Origin: JBDTMT01 sp033764095
Lineage (GTDB): Bacteria > Desulfobacterota > Binatia > HRBIN30 > CADEER01
Length of the DNA: 7,110 nt
Direction: 5' to 3'
Assembly (NCBI GenBank): GCA_033764095.1
Contig: JANRJF010000302.1
Location: forward strand, 1 to 7,110
The position numbers and the translations under genes are program-made. The notes under the pieces were generated by a model that worked only from the letters and a program-made list of their open reading frames with translations, made no database searches and had not been told where the DNA came from. Shown in pieces: positions 1-6,363 of the stretch. Within the stretch, counting starts at the first letter, position 1, and the number at the start of each line of letters is the position of its first letter.

Positions 1-602
1 GCCGCGCCCCAGGCGGCCAGCGCGGCGAGATCGAGCCCGCCGCCGGCGGCGTCGCCGAGCGCGGCGAGCTCCTCGCGCAGATCGAGGCGCGCCCGCAGCT
101 CCTCCACCGCCGCCTGGCGGGCGCGCACCTCGTCGGGTGGCGCCGGCGCGCGCAGCCAGTCGGCCAGGCGCGCGGCGCCGGCGTGCGTGCGCGCCGTGCA
201 CAGCCGTTCGAACAGCGAGCCGCTGCCGAACAGGTCGAGGTCGGCGGCATACGGATGCGCGGCGTCGAGAAATTCGTCCCCGCCGCGCCCCTGCCCCCTC
301 CAGCGCTCCTCGAGCCGCGCCACCCCGGCGGCGTAGAAGGCCGCCGCGCGCTCCGCCTCGCGCCGCGCCGGGATGATGCGCGCGTGCGCGACCACCAGGG
401 CGAGGAAGCCGAGCAGCGGCGGCCCCACGCTCCAGCCGGGCAGCCGCTCGAGACCGAACGCCAGCCAGGCGAGCAGCGCCGCGGCACCGACCAGGACCAG
501 GCGCCAGGTGCCGATGCGGCGCTCGCGCGCCGCCAGTGCCGCGGCGCGCGCGCTGCGCGCCGCGTGGCGTGCCGGGTACTCCGCCCGCGCATCGACCGGC
601 AT
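1..602 (-). CDS. Membrane-anchored MutS-family protein, N-terminal part (runs off left edge)
   Basis: The reverse strand is open from an ATG at 602-600 to the window edge, giving 200 residues with no stop. The N-terminus is basic and Ala/Arg-rich. Two hydrophobic helices follow at about residues 33-50 and 56-75. The next segment carries the motif HPYAADLDLFGSGSLFERLC (116-135), then TART (137-140) and a helical stretch at about 160-182. From family knowledge, this arrangement (two membrane helices, then a MutS core/lever region starting HPYAxDLDLFG) marks the roughly 600-residue MutS-related proteins found in several bacterial phyla. These lack the mismatch-binding domain and end in an ABC-type ATPase. 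The Walker motifs would lie beyond the left edge and are not visible. It is not canonical mutS or mutS2; its role is unknown, and mismatch repair should not be assumed. No strong Shine-Dalgarno is seen. A TTG two codons upstream (608-606) is a weaker alternative start. The gene is divergent from the glycosyltransferase operon and is probably unrelated to it. Confidence 0.82.
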   Translation of the reverse strand, partial: MPVDARAEYPARHAARSARAAALAARERRIGTWRLVLVGAAALLAWLAFGLERLPGWSVGPPLLGFLALVVAHARIIPARREAERAAAFYAAGVARLEERWRGQGRGGDEFLDAAHPYAADLDLFGSGSLFERLCTARTHAGAARLADWLRAPAPPDEVRARQAAVEELRARLDLREELAALGDAAGGGLDLAALAAWGA

Positions 603-631
603 CGGCAATCTGCTATCAACTCGCCCCGAGC
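603..631. promoter_or_regulatory. Short divergent intergenic region, possible promoter
   Basis: Only 29 bp separate the start codons of the MutS-like gene (minus) and the first glycosyltransferase gene (plus). The stretch at 605-620 is clearly richer in A/T than its surroundings. On the plus strand it contains TGCTATCAA (611-619), which resembles an extended -10 element (TATCAA matches TATAAT at 4 of 6). No convincing -35 is seen. If this -10 is used, the transcript would begin only a few bases before the ATG at 632, so it would be nearly leaderless. Any promoter for the minus-strand gene must overlap the other gene. The call rests on composition and position only. Confidence 0.25.
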
Positions 632-2125
632 ATGCACAGCACACCGCCCGGCCGCCTGTGGTGGTACGCCGCCTTCGGACTGGCGCTGCTGGTGCGCGTG
701 CCGCTGCTCGCCGAGAAGCCCTTCTGGCGCGACGAGGCCTGGGTCGCGACGCTGGTCGAGGCGCCGCTCACGCGGGTGGTCGATGGTCAACCCAGACCCG
801 TCCCGCTCGGCTTCCTGACCCTCGCCCGGGCGACGCGCGTGCTGCCGCTGTCGCCGGAGGTCGCCTATCGCCTGCCGTCGCTCGCCTGCGGGCTGGCGCT
901 GCTGCCGGCGCTGGCCGCCCTGGCGGTGGCGCTCGGTGCGCGCGGCGTCGTGCCGCTGGTGGTGACCTGGCTGGCCGCCGGGCTGCCGGCCTTGGTCTAC
1001 TACTCGCGCGAGCTCAAGCCGTACGGCTTCGACGCGCTGCTCGCCGCCCTCGCACCGCTGCTGGCGCTGCACCTCTTCGGACGCGCCGCCGGCCCCCAGC
1101 TGGCCCCTCGCCGCGCCGGTGCCGCCCTGCTGGCGGCGCTGGTGGCGGCCCCCTGGTTCAGCTTCGGTGCCGTGTTCGCCATCGCCGCACTGCTGGCGTG
1201 GGGCTGGCTGGCCTGGTGGCGCGGCGCGGCGCCGGCGGCGCGCCGCTGGTGGATCGCTGCGTCGGTCGCTTTCGCCGCGTCGCTGGCGCTGTGCTTTCGC
1301 GTCGCCCTGGCGGCGCAGTCGACCAGTCCGACGCTGCGCAGCACCTGGCGCAGCTTCCGTTTCGTCGACGCCCCCGGCTCGCTCGTCGCCCACGCGGCCG
1401 ACGCACTGTGGCGCTACGCGTCGCTGTCGATCACCTTCGTGTTTCCCGACCTCTGGTGGGTGGCGGTGCCGCTGGTCGCGCTCGGGGCGCTGACCTGGGC
1501 CCGCGGCGGACGCGCGCTGCTCGGGTGGATGATGGTGGTCCCCGGCCTGGCCGCGGTCGGCGCCGCGCTCGCCGACCGCTACCTGCTGGCGCACGGCCGG
1601 CTGCTGCTGTTCGGCGCCCCGCCGCTCATCCTCGCCGCCGCCGCCGGGTTGGTGCTGGTCTGCCACCGCCTGTCGCCGGCGCGCGGCCCGCACGCGGCGC
1701 TCGCCGCCAGCGCCGCGCTGGCGATCGCCTGGAGCACCGCCGCCCTCGCCCACCGCCTGCCGCCGCTGCTCAACCACAGCGACTACTTCCGCTACGACAC
1801 CGTGCACGAGGTGGCGCCGTTGATCGACGCGGTGGCGCCGCATCTCGCCGCCGGCGACCCGGTCTTCATCGCCCAGTACGCCACCAAGGCCAGCCTCTAC
1901 TACGGGCGCGGCCGCGTCAGTCAGGCGACGCTCTGCCGCGAGCCCTGCGACCTGCGCGCTGGGCTGCAGGAGTGGGCGCGATCGCTGCGCAGCCGGGGCT
2001 GGCTGATCGTCACCGACGACGAGCGCACCACCGTCGACCAGGTGCTGGACGCGGCGGGGATCTCGCCGCGCCTCGCGCGCGCGGCGCGCGGCGCGGCGCT
2101 GCTGGAGGTGCAGCCCGGCGGGTGA
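632..2125 (+). CDS. GT-C fold membrane glycosyltransferase, family 39-like
   Basis: The predicted 497-residue protein has roughly 10-11 hydrophobic helices from about residue 12 to 374, then a soluble C-terminal part of about 120 residues. Two hallmarks support the call. FWRDEAW (31-37), in the first loop after helix 1, carries the Asp-Glu pair (D34/E35) expected to bind metal and the donor phosphate in family 39/ArnT/PMT-like enzymes. YYSRELKPYGFDA (123-135) matches the S-x-E-L-K-P-Y segment common in bacterial family 39-type proteins. From family knowledge, such enzymes use polyprenyl-phosphate sugars as donors and act on the periplasmic side of the inner membrane. Donor and acceptor cannot be read from the sequence. 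The frame is open upstream to an ATG at 536, but that extension would overlap the divergent MutS-like gene and is Arg/Pro-rich. ATG 632 sits directly before helix 1 and is preferred. The next gene starts 51 bp downstream. This is the first gene of the putative operon. Confidence 0.85.
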   Translation: MHSTPPGRLWWYAAFGLALLVRVPLLAEKPFWRDEAWVATLVEAPLTRVVDGQPRPVPLGFLTLARATRVLPLSPEVAYRLPSLACGLALLPALAALAVALGARGVVPLVVTWLAAGLPALVYYSRELKPYGFDALLAALAPLLALHLFGRAAGPQLAPRRAGAALLAALVAAPWFSFGAVFAIAALLAWGWLAWWRGAAPAARRWWIAASVAFAASLALCFRVALAAQSTSPTLRSTWRSFRFVDAPGSLVAHAADALWRYASLSITFVFPDLWWVAVPLVALGALTWARGGRALLGWMMVVPGLAAVGAALADRYLLAHGRLLLFGAPPLILAAAAGLVLVCHRLSPARGPHAALAASAALAIAWSTAALAHRLPPLLNHSDYFRYDTVHEVAPLIDAVAPHLAAGDPVFIAQYATKASLYYGRGRVSQATLCREPCDLRAGLQEWARSLRSRGWLIVTDDERTTVDQVLDAAGISPRLARAARGAALLEVQPGG

Positions 2126-2176
2126 GCCGCCCCTGGCGTGACACGCGCGCCGCGACCGCATATCTGCTGCGTGTCT

Positions 2177-3376
2177 ATGGTCACGGCCGCGCTCGCCTTC
2201 GCGGCGCTCGCCCTGGTGTTGTGGATGGCGAGCGTCGGGTACCTGCTGGCGCTGGCGGTCCGCGCCCGGGCGCGGCGCCCGCCGGCTCCACTCGGCGCCG
2301 CCGCGCTCCCATCGATCACCGTCGTGATGGCGGCACGCGACGAGGCCGAGCGCATCGAGGCGACGCTCGCCAACCTGCTGGCCGGCGACTACCCGGCCGA
2401 TCGCCTGCGGGTGGTGGTCGCCGCGGGCGACTCGCGCGACGACACCGCCGCGCGGGTCGCGGCGCTGGCCGCCGCCGATCCGCGCGTGTCGCTGCTCCGC
2501 GTCGAGACCGCGCGCATCAAGGCGGACCAGATGCGCGTCGCGTTGGCGACGGTGCGCGACGCGATCGTGGTGGCGATGGACGCCGACGCGCGGCTGGCGC
2601 CGGACTGCCTGCGCCAGCTGGTCGGTGCACTGTGCGCCGACCCCGACGCAGCGGTGGTCGGCGCCTGGGTGGAGCCCGACACCGCACTGCGCGAAGAGCG
2701 CCTGCACTGGGCGCTGCTCAACCGCCTGTGGTGGCTGGAGGGCGAGGCGATCGGCGCCGCCGGCGTCTCCGGCGTCTGCTACGCGATGCGGCGCAACGCC
2801 GTGGCGCCGCCGCTCGCCCGCGGCGAGGACATCGGCATCGCGCTCGCCGCCGGCGCGCACGGCCATCGCGTGCGCCTCTGCCGCGCGGCGCTGGCGCGCG
2901 AGACGCGCGTCCCGCAGAGCCTCGGCGAGCTGCTGCGCTTCCGCTTGCGCCGCGGCCGCGATTATCTCGACGCGCTCGACACCGCGCCGCGTGGGCAGCG
3001 CGGCTGGCGCCTGGCGCGCGCCGTGCGCCGCTTCCACTTCCGCGTCACGCCGCTCGCGGCGCTGGCGCTGGCCGGCCTCGCCGTGCCGCTCGCCGACAGC
3101 CCCGCCTGGCCGCTGGTGCTGGGGACCGCCGCCGCCTTCGCGCTGCCCCTCGCCGCCGTCGTCGCGGCGGTGCGCGCGCGCGCCGACTCGGTCGTCCAGC
3201 TCGCCGTCGCGCTGGTCCGCCTGCTGCTCGTCACCTGGCTCGCCATGCTGGTCGTGCCGCGCCGCGCGGCGCCGCTGACCGCCGCGCGCGCGCCGGCGCC
3301 CGGCCGGGCGCCAGCCCCCGACACGGCAACCGAGGCGACGCTCGGCTGGCAGCCGCCCGAGCGCTCCGAGGGCTGA
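2177..3376 (+). CDS. Family 2 glycosyltransferase with N- and C-terminal membrane helices
   Basis: The predicted 399-residue protein has one helix at about 4-28, a GT-A catalytic domain at about 46-245, and three hydrophobic helices at about 291-360. Catalytic features in order are: ITVVMAARDEAERIE (47-61), the nucleotide-binding start; GDSRDDT (84-90), the usual DxSxDxT loop; MDADA (134-138), the DxD-type metal and sugar-nucleotide site; GVSGVCYAMRR (196-206); and GED (216-218), with the probable catalytic-base acidic pair. The Q-x-x-R-W motif usual in processive and ceramide-glucosyltransferase-like GT2 enzymes is absent. Its place is taken by FRLRRGRDY (255-263). The C-terminal tail (about 361-399) is Ala/Pro/Arg-rich and looks unstructured. 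It probably transfers a sugar from a nucleotide donor to a lipid or membrane-held acceptor at the cytoplasmic face. A GTG at 2138 would add 13 residues. ATG 2177 is preferred because it directly precedes helix 1; neither start has a clear Shine-Dalgarno. Confidence 0.85.
   Translation: MVTAALAFAALALVLWMASVGYLLALAVRARARRPPAPLGAAALPSITVVMAARDEAERIEATLANLLAGDYPADRLRVVVAAGDSRDDTAARVAALAAADPRVSLLRVETARIKADQMRVALATVRDAIVVAMDADARLAPDCLRQLVGALCADPDAAVVGAWVEPDTALREERLHWALLNRLWWLEGEAIGAAGVSGVCYAMRRNAVAPPLARGEDIGIALAAGAHGHRVRLCRAALARETRVPQSLGELLRFRLRRGRDYLDALDTAPRGQRGWRLARAVRRFHFRVTPLAALALAGLAVPLADSPAWPLVLGTAAAFALPLAAVVAAVRARADSVVQLAVALVRLLLVTWLAMLVVPRRAAPLTAARAPAPGRAPAPDTATEATLGWQPPERSEG
3295..3312. 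repeat. Perfect 18-bp palindrome in the GT2 tail
   Basis: GGCGCCCGGCCGGGCGCC at 3295-3312 is its own reverse complement. It lies in the codons for the Ala/Pro/Arg-rich tail of the family 2 glycosyltransferase, about 65 bp before the first radical SAM start. It could form a strong hairpin or a protein-binding site. In DNA this GC-rich, such palindromes also arise by chance: assuming 75 % G+C, I estimate about 0.2 perfect 18-bp palindromes expected in a window of this size. Function is unproven. Confidence 0.4.
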
Positions 3377-4384
3377 ATGCTGCGCGCCCGTCACCTGAAG
3401 CTCGCCGCGCGCGTCGCCCGCCACGCCTGGCGTGAGCTGCATCCGTTCGAGGTGCAGGCGGCGGTGCTCAACAACTGCAACCTGAAGTGTGCGTACTGCC
3501 GCTGCCCCGAATCGCCGGTGGCGCTGATGACCACCGCGCAGTGGACCGCCACCATCGCCCAGCTCGGCGCGCTCGGGACGCTGCGCATCAAGTTCCAGGG
3601 CGGCGAGCCGACCCTGCGTCCCGATTTCCGCCAGCTCTGCGCCGCGGCGCGCGCCGCCGGCATCCTTGCCGCGGTGGTGACCAACGGCCAACGCATCGCC
3701 GCCGATCCGACGCTGCTCGACGAGCTCGACGAAGCCGTCTTCAGCCTCGATTCGACCAGGCCGGAGGCGAACGACCGCCTGCGCGGGGCCGGCGTCCACG
3801 CCAACGTCGTGCGCGCGCTCGACCTGGCGCGGGCGCGCGGCGTGCGCGCCTACGTCAACATGGTGGTGACGCGCGACACGCTGCCCGACGTCGCGGCGAT
3901 GCTGGAGTTCTGCGAGGCGCGCGGGGTCGGCCTGCACGTGCAACCGGTGGTCTTCGGGCGCGAGTACTACGACGACACGGCGCGCGCCCACGCCCTGTCG
4001 CACGCCGAGATGCAGGCGCTGCACGCGCAACTGGCCGCCTGGGCACGCGCCGGACGCGGGCTGATGTTCTCGGCCGAATCGTATGCCCAGGTGACGCGCT
4101 GGCCGGACTACGACCAGCTCACCCGGGCCAGCGACGGTCCGTCGCGCTGCATGGCCGGGAAGTTCTACGTCCACATCGAGCCGAACGGCGACGTGCACCC
4201 CTGTGCCGTCTACGGCTCGGCGACCTTCGAGGCCAAGAACCTGCTGCGCGACGGCCTGCTCGCGGCGCTGCGTCACGTCCGCCGACACGACTGCGGCGAC
4301 TGCTTCGCCGCCTACCTCAACGAGCGCAAAGCGCTCTTCGGCCTGCGGCCCGCCGCACTGCTGGGCGTGGCGCGGCGCGGCTGA
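3377..4384 (+). CDS. Radical SAM enzyme with C-terminal auxiliary-cluster domain (copy 1)
   Basis: The protein is 335 residues. The radical SAM core opens with NCNLKCAYC, giving the CX3CX2C site (C34, C38, C41) for the [4Fe-4S] cluster that cleaves S-adenosylmethionine; an extra Cys, C43, follows. FQGGEPTL (73-80) holds the GGE motif for the methionine amine, and VVTNGQ (100-105) and FSLD (122-125) mark later core strands. The C-terminal part has C258-X17-C276 and C306-X2-C309, a four-Cys set of the SPASM/twitch type that would hold one auxiliary Fe-S cluster. Before it stands FSxxxYxxxxxWxDYD (231-246), shared with the next gene. Family members catalyse varied reactions on peptides, sugars and lipids; the substrate here cannot be named. 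The start is ATG 3377, directly after the upstream stop, with a plausible Shine-Dalgarno GAGGG at 3368-3372. The protein is predicted to be cytoplasmic, with a basic amphipathic N-terminus. It is a paralogue of the following gene. Confidence 0.88.
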   Translation: MLRARHLKLAARVARHAWRELHPFEVQAAVLNNCNLKCAYCRCPESPVALMTTAQWTATIAQLGALGTLRIKFQGGEPTLRPDFRQLCAAARAAGILAAVVTNGQRIAADPTLLDELDEAVFSLDSTRPEANDRLRGAGVHANVVRALDLARARGVRAYVNMVVTRDTLPDVAAMLEFCEARGVGLHVQPVVFGREYYDDTARAHALSHAEMQALHAQLAAWARAGRGLMFSAESYAQVTRWPDYDQLTRASDGPSRCMAGKFYVHIEPNGDVHPCAVYGSATFEAKNLLRDGLLAALRHVRRHDCGDCFAAYLNERKALFGLRPAALLGVARRG

Positions 4385-5445
4385 TGTCGCTCACCGACGT
4401 CACCCGCTCGGCCCGCAACGGCCTGCGCCTGCTCACCGCGCGCGCCGGGCTCTCCCAGCCGCCGCTGATCAGCGCCGACATCCACCTGACGCAGCGCTGC
4501 AACCTGCGCTGCACCTACTGCAGCGCACCGCTCCAGCACGTCGGCGAGCTCGACACCGCCACCTGGCTGCGCCTGATCGACGAGATCGCCGAGCTCGGCG
4601 CGCAACGCCTCAACATCCTCGGCGGCGAGCCGCTGCTGCGCGCCGACCTCGGCGAGGTGATTGCACACGCGCGGCAGCGCCAGTTGGCGGTCGGCCTGAC
4701 GTCGAACGGCCTGCTGGTGCCGCGCCGACTGGACGCCCTTCGCGGTCTCGGCCACCTGACCCTCAGTCTCGATGCGCCCGGCCCGGCCAACGACGCGGTG
4801 CGCGGCGCGGGCGTGTTCGCCGCCGTCGAGGCGGCACTGGCGGCGGCGCGCGGCGCCGGCATCCCGGTGAAGCTCAACGCCGTGCTCTCCGCCGTCACCG
4901 CGCCGCACCTCGACGAGCTGCTCGCCTTCGTCGCGCGGCACGACCTCTCCCTGACTCTCAACGTCGTGCGCAGCGGCGCGCCCGACCTGTGGAACGACGC
5001 GGCGTCGATCAAGGACGACGACGGCGCCATCGGCGCCCTGCTCACCCGCCTCGCCGAGCTGGCACGCCACGACCCGCACCTCCTGTTCTCGCCCGCGACG
5101 TATCGCTACGCCGCCGCCTGGCGCGACTACGATCGCGACCGCGTCGAGCGCGGCGAGTGGGCGGACGACGATCCGCGGCTGCGCGACGCGCCGCGCTGCC
5201 AGCGCGGCCGCAGCGCGCTGACGATCAACGCCGACGGCAACGTGTACCCATGTGTCATCACCTTCGGTCGCATCTGCGGCGGCAATGCGGCGCGCGACGG
5301 ACTCGCCGCCTGCTGGCGGGCGCTGCACGATCACCCCTGCCTGGCCTGCTACGCCCCCTGCCTGGTGGAGCAGAACACGCTGCTCAACCTGCATCCGCCG
5401 AGCGTCTTCCACTTCGCCCGCCGCCATCTCGGCCGCTTCGCATGA
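4384..5445 (+). CDS. Radical SAM enzyme with C-terminal auxiliary-cluster domain (copy 2)
   Basis: The protein is 353 residues. The SAM-cleaving cluster site is RCNLRCTYC (C39, C43, C46). ILGGEPLL (78-85) holds the GGE motif, and LTSNGL (105-110) and LSLDAPG (127-133) mark core strands. The C-terminal cysteines are C272-X17-C290, then C319-X2-C322-X3-C326. This repeats the four positions of copy 1 and adds a fifth Cys, with C298 and C310 also present. The motif FSxxxYxxxxxWxDYD (235-250) and the post-cysteine E-x3-L-x2-L-x-P (329-338) match copy 1 in spacing, so the two genes are paralogues of one subfamily. About 10 extra residues lie between W246 and C272. ATG 4384 overlaps the previous stop by one base (TGATG), which suggests translational coupling; no independent Shine-Dalgarno is obvious. 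The substrate is unknown. Action on the glycan or lipid made by the upstream glycosyltransferases is inferred from context. Confidence 0.88.
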   Translation: MSLTDVTRSARNGLRLLTARAGLSQPPLISADIHLTQRCNLRCTYCSAPLQHVGELDTATWLRLIDEIAELGAQRLNILGGEPLLRADLGEVIAHARQRQLAVGLTSNGLLVPRRLDALRGLGHLTLSLDAPGPANDAVRGAGVFAAVEAALAAARGAGIPVKLNAVLSAVTAPHLDELLAFVARHDLSLTLNVVRSGAPDLWNDAASIKDDDGAIGALLTRLAELARHDPHLLFSPATYRYAAAWRDYDRDRVERGEWADDDPRLRDAPRCQRGRSALTINADGNVYPCVITFGRICGGNAARDGLAACWRALHDHPCLACYAPCLVEQNTLLNLHPPSVFHFARRHLGRFA

Positions 5446-6329
5446 ACGCCGACGCCACGCCCGGCGCCGCGCCGGTGCGTTTCGCCGCCGCCGGTTTCCT
5501 GGCGCCGCTCGACGCGCTGACGGCGGCCGAGGCGGCGACGTACTGGCGACGCCTGGCGGCGCACCTGACGCCGGGCGTCGGGCTCGACGCGACGCTGCGC
5601 AACCATCCGCATCTGCAGCTCGCCTGGGTCGCCGACCTGGCCCACCACCCCGCCATCCTCGACGCCGTGGGCGCGCTGCTCGGCCCCGACCTGCTGCTGT
5701 GGCGCTCGACGTTCTTCGTCAAGCTGCCGCACGATCCGAGCGACATCGCCTGGCATCAGGATGCCGTCTACTGGGACCTCTCCGACCGCCGTGTCGTCAG
5801 CGCCTGGCTGGCGCTGACCGACAGCGACGCCGACAACGGGGCCGTCCAGGTGGTGCCCGGTTCGCATCGCCAGGTGTACGCGCACGCCCTCGACCGCGAC
5901 GTGCACAATCGCCTGGTGCGCGGGCCGACCGTCGAGCCGCCGGCGGACGCGCCGCGCGTCGCCCTGACGCTGCGCGCCGGGCAGTTCTCGCTGCACGACG
6001 GCTGGCTGCTGCACCGCTCGCCGCCGAATCCGTCGGCGCGGCCGCGCGCCGGCCTGGCGCTGCGCTACATCCCCACCGCGACGCGTCAACGCGGCCTGCG
6101 CAGCAGCGCCCGCCTGGTGCGCGGCACCGACCGCTTCGGCCACTTCGATCTCGAACCGCGCCCGCGCATCGACGGCGACCCGCTGACGCGCGCCTGGCAT
6201 CGCCGCGCCCTGCGCCGCCACGGCCTGCAGGTCGTCCGCCAGTTGCTGCGCCGCCCGTCACTCGACTCGCTCGACCTGCTGGTGCGCCTGACGCTGCGCC
6301 GCGACCTGCTGCGCGCGCTGCTGAAATGA
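5442..6329 (+). CDS. PhyH-family Fe(II)/2-oxoglutarate-dependent oxygenase
   Basis: The 295-residue protein is typical in length for bacterial phytanoyl-CoA dioxygenase-like enzymes. The iron-binding facial triad is visible: H105 and D107 in IAWHQDAVYWD (102-112), and H191 in LLHRSPPNPS (189-198). R202 lies 11 residues after H191, the spacing expected for the Arg that binds 2-oxoglutarate. DNGAVQVVPGSH (131-142) is the conserved segment between them. The enzyme should hydroxylate (or otherwise oxidise) a substrate at the cost of 2-oxoglutarate and O2; the family includes lipid, amino-acid and natural-product hydroxylases. The last ~75 residues, after the catalytic core, are Arg/Leu-rich and basic, which might contact membrane or another protein. 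ATG 5442 overlaps the preceding stop by four bases (ATGA). The context suggests oxidative tailoring of whatever the radical SAM pair and glycosyltransferases produce. The residue next to H105 is Asp rather than a small residue at the second ligand position, so a halogenase is unlikely. Confidence 0.88.
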   Translation: MNADATPGAAPVRFAAAGFLAPLDALTAAEAATYWRRLAAHLTPGVGLDATLRNHPHLQLAWVADLAHHPAILDAVGALLGPDLLLWRSTFFVKLPHDPSDIAWHQDAVYWDLSDRRVVSAWLALTDSDADNGAVQVVPGSHRQVYAHALDRDVHNRLVRGPTVEPPADAPRVALTLRAGQFSLHDGWLLHRSPPNPSARPRAGLALRYIPTATRQRGLRSSARLVRGTDRFGHFDLEPRPRIDGDPLTRAWHRRALRRHGLQVVRQLLRRPSLDSLDLLVRLTLRRDLLRALLK

Positions 6330-6348
6330 CCCGCGTTCGCGGCGGGTC
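6328..6348. terminator. Hairpin between convergent genes, possible bidirectional terminator
   Basis: GACCCGC (6328-6334) and GCGGGTC (6342-6348) are perfect inverted repeats with a 7-base loop. The hairpin begins within the TGA stop of the oxygenase gene and ends 15 bp before the stop of the convergent dehydrogenase. Its place between two convergent gene ends fits a terminator serving both. There is no T-run on either side, so it is not a classical intrinsic terminator. Confidence 0.45.
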
Positions 6349-6363
6349 GATGCGGCGCAGCGC

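Larger units (their letters stand above)
632..6329 (+). other. Putative five-gene operon: GT-C, GT2, radical SAM x2, PhyH oxygenase
   Basis: Five same-strand genes run without a gap large enough for an internal terminator and separate promoter, except perhaps the 51 bp between the first two. The remaining junctions are TGA directly followed by ATG (3374-3379), TGATG with a one-base overlap (4382-4386), and ATGA with a four-base overlap (5442-5445). Such stop/start overlaps are typical of translational coupling, so at least the last four proteins are probably made together. The operon is bounded by a divergent gene on the left and a convergent gene plus hairpin on the right. Co-function of all five is inferred from this packing. 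Confidence 0.75.

Noticed and set aside
183..818. Plus-strand open frames over the left end of the window
   Set aside because: The minus-strand frame carries the HPYAxDLDLFG segment and two membrane helices. The plus-strand translations are Arg/Pro-rich without motifs and would run into the true glycosyltransferase gene.
2076..2098. Alternating CG-rich run near the end of the GT-C gene, a possible Z-DNA or repeat element
   Set aside because: It is imperfect, encodes an ordinary Arg/Ala segment of the protein, and similar runs occur throughout this GC-rich window.
373..3435. Very long plus-strand open frame (1020 codons) across the glycosyltransferase genes
   Set aside because: Its translation is dominated by Arg, Ala, Gly and Pro with no domain motifs. 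It is the usual out-of-frame shadow in very GC-rich DNA. The GT-C and GT2 genes in another frame have clear motifs and membrane helices.
4312..5427. Long minus-strand open frame (371 codons) opposite radical SAM copy 2
   Set aside because: It has no recognisable motif and a composition typical of antisense frames of GC-rich genes. The plus-strand gene has intact catalytic motifs.
3377..5445. RiPP maturation cluster (two SPASM-like radical SAM enzymes)
   Set aside because: The genes abut or overlap, leaving no space for a precursor peptide nearby. No RiPP recognition domain is evident at either N-terminus, and the neighbours are glycosyltransferases. It cannot be excluded if a precursor lies outside the window.
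5349..6221. Minus-strand open frame (290 codons) opposite the oxygenase
   Set aside because: Same reasoning: low-complexity Arg/Ala/Val-rich translation and no domain, while the plus strand encodes an intact PhyH triad.
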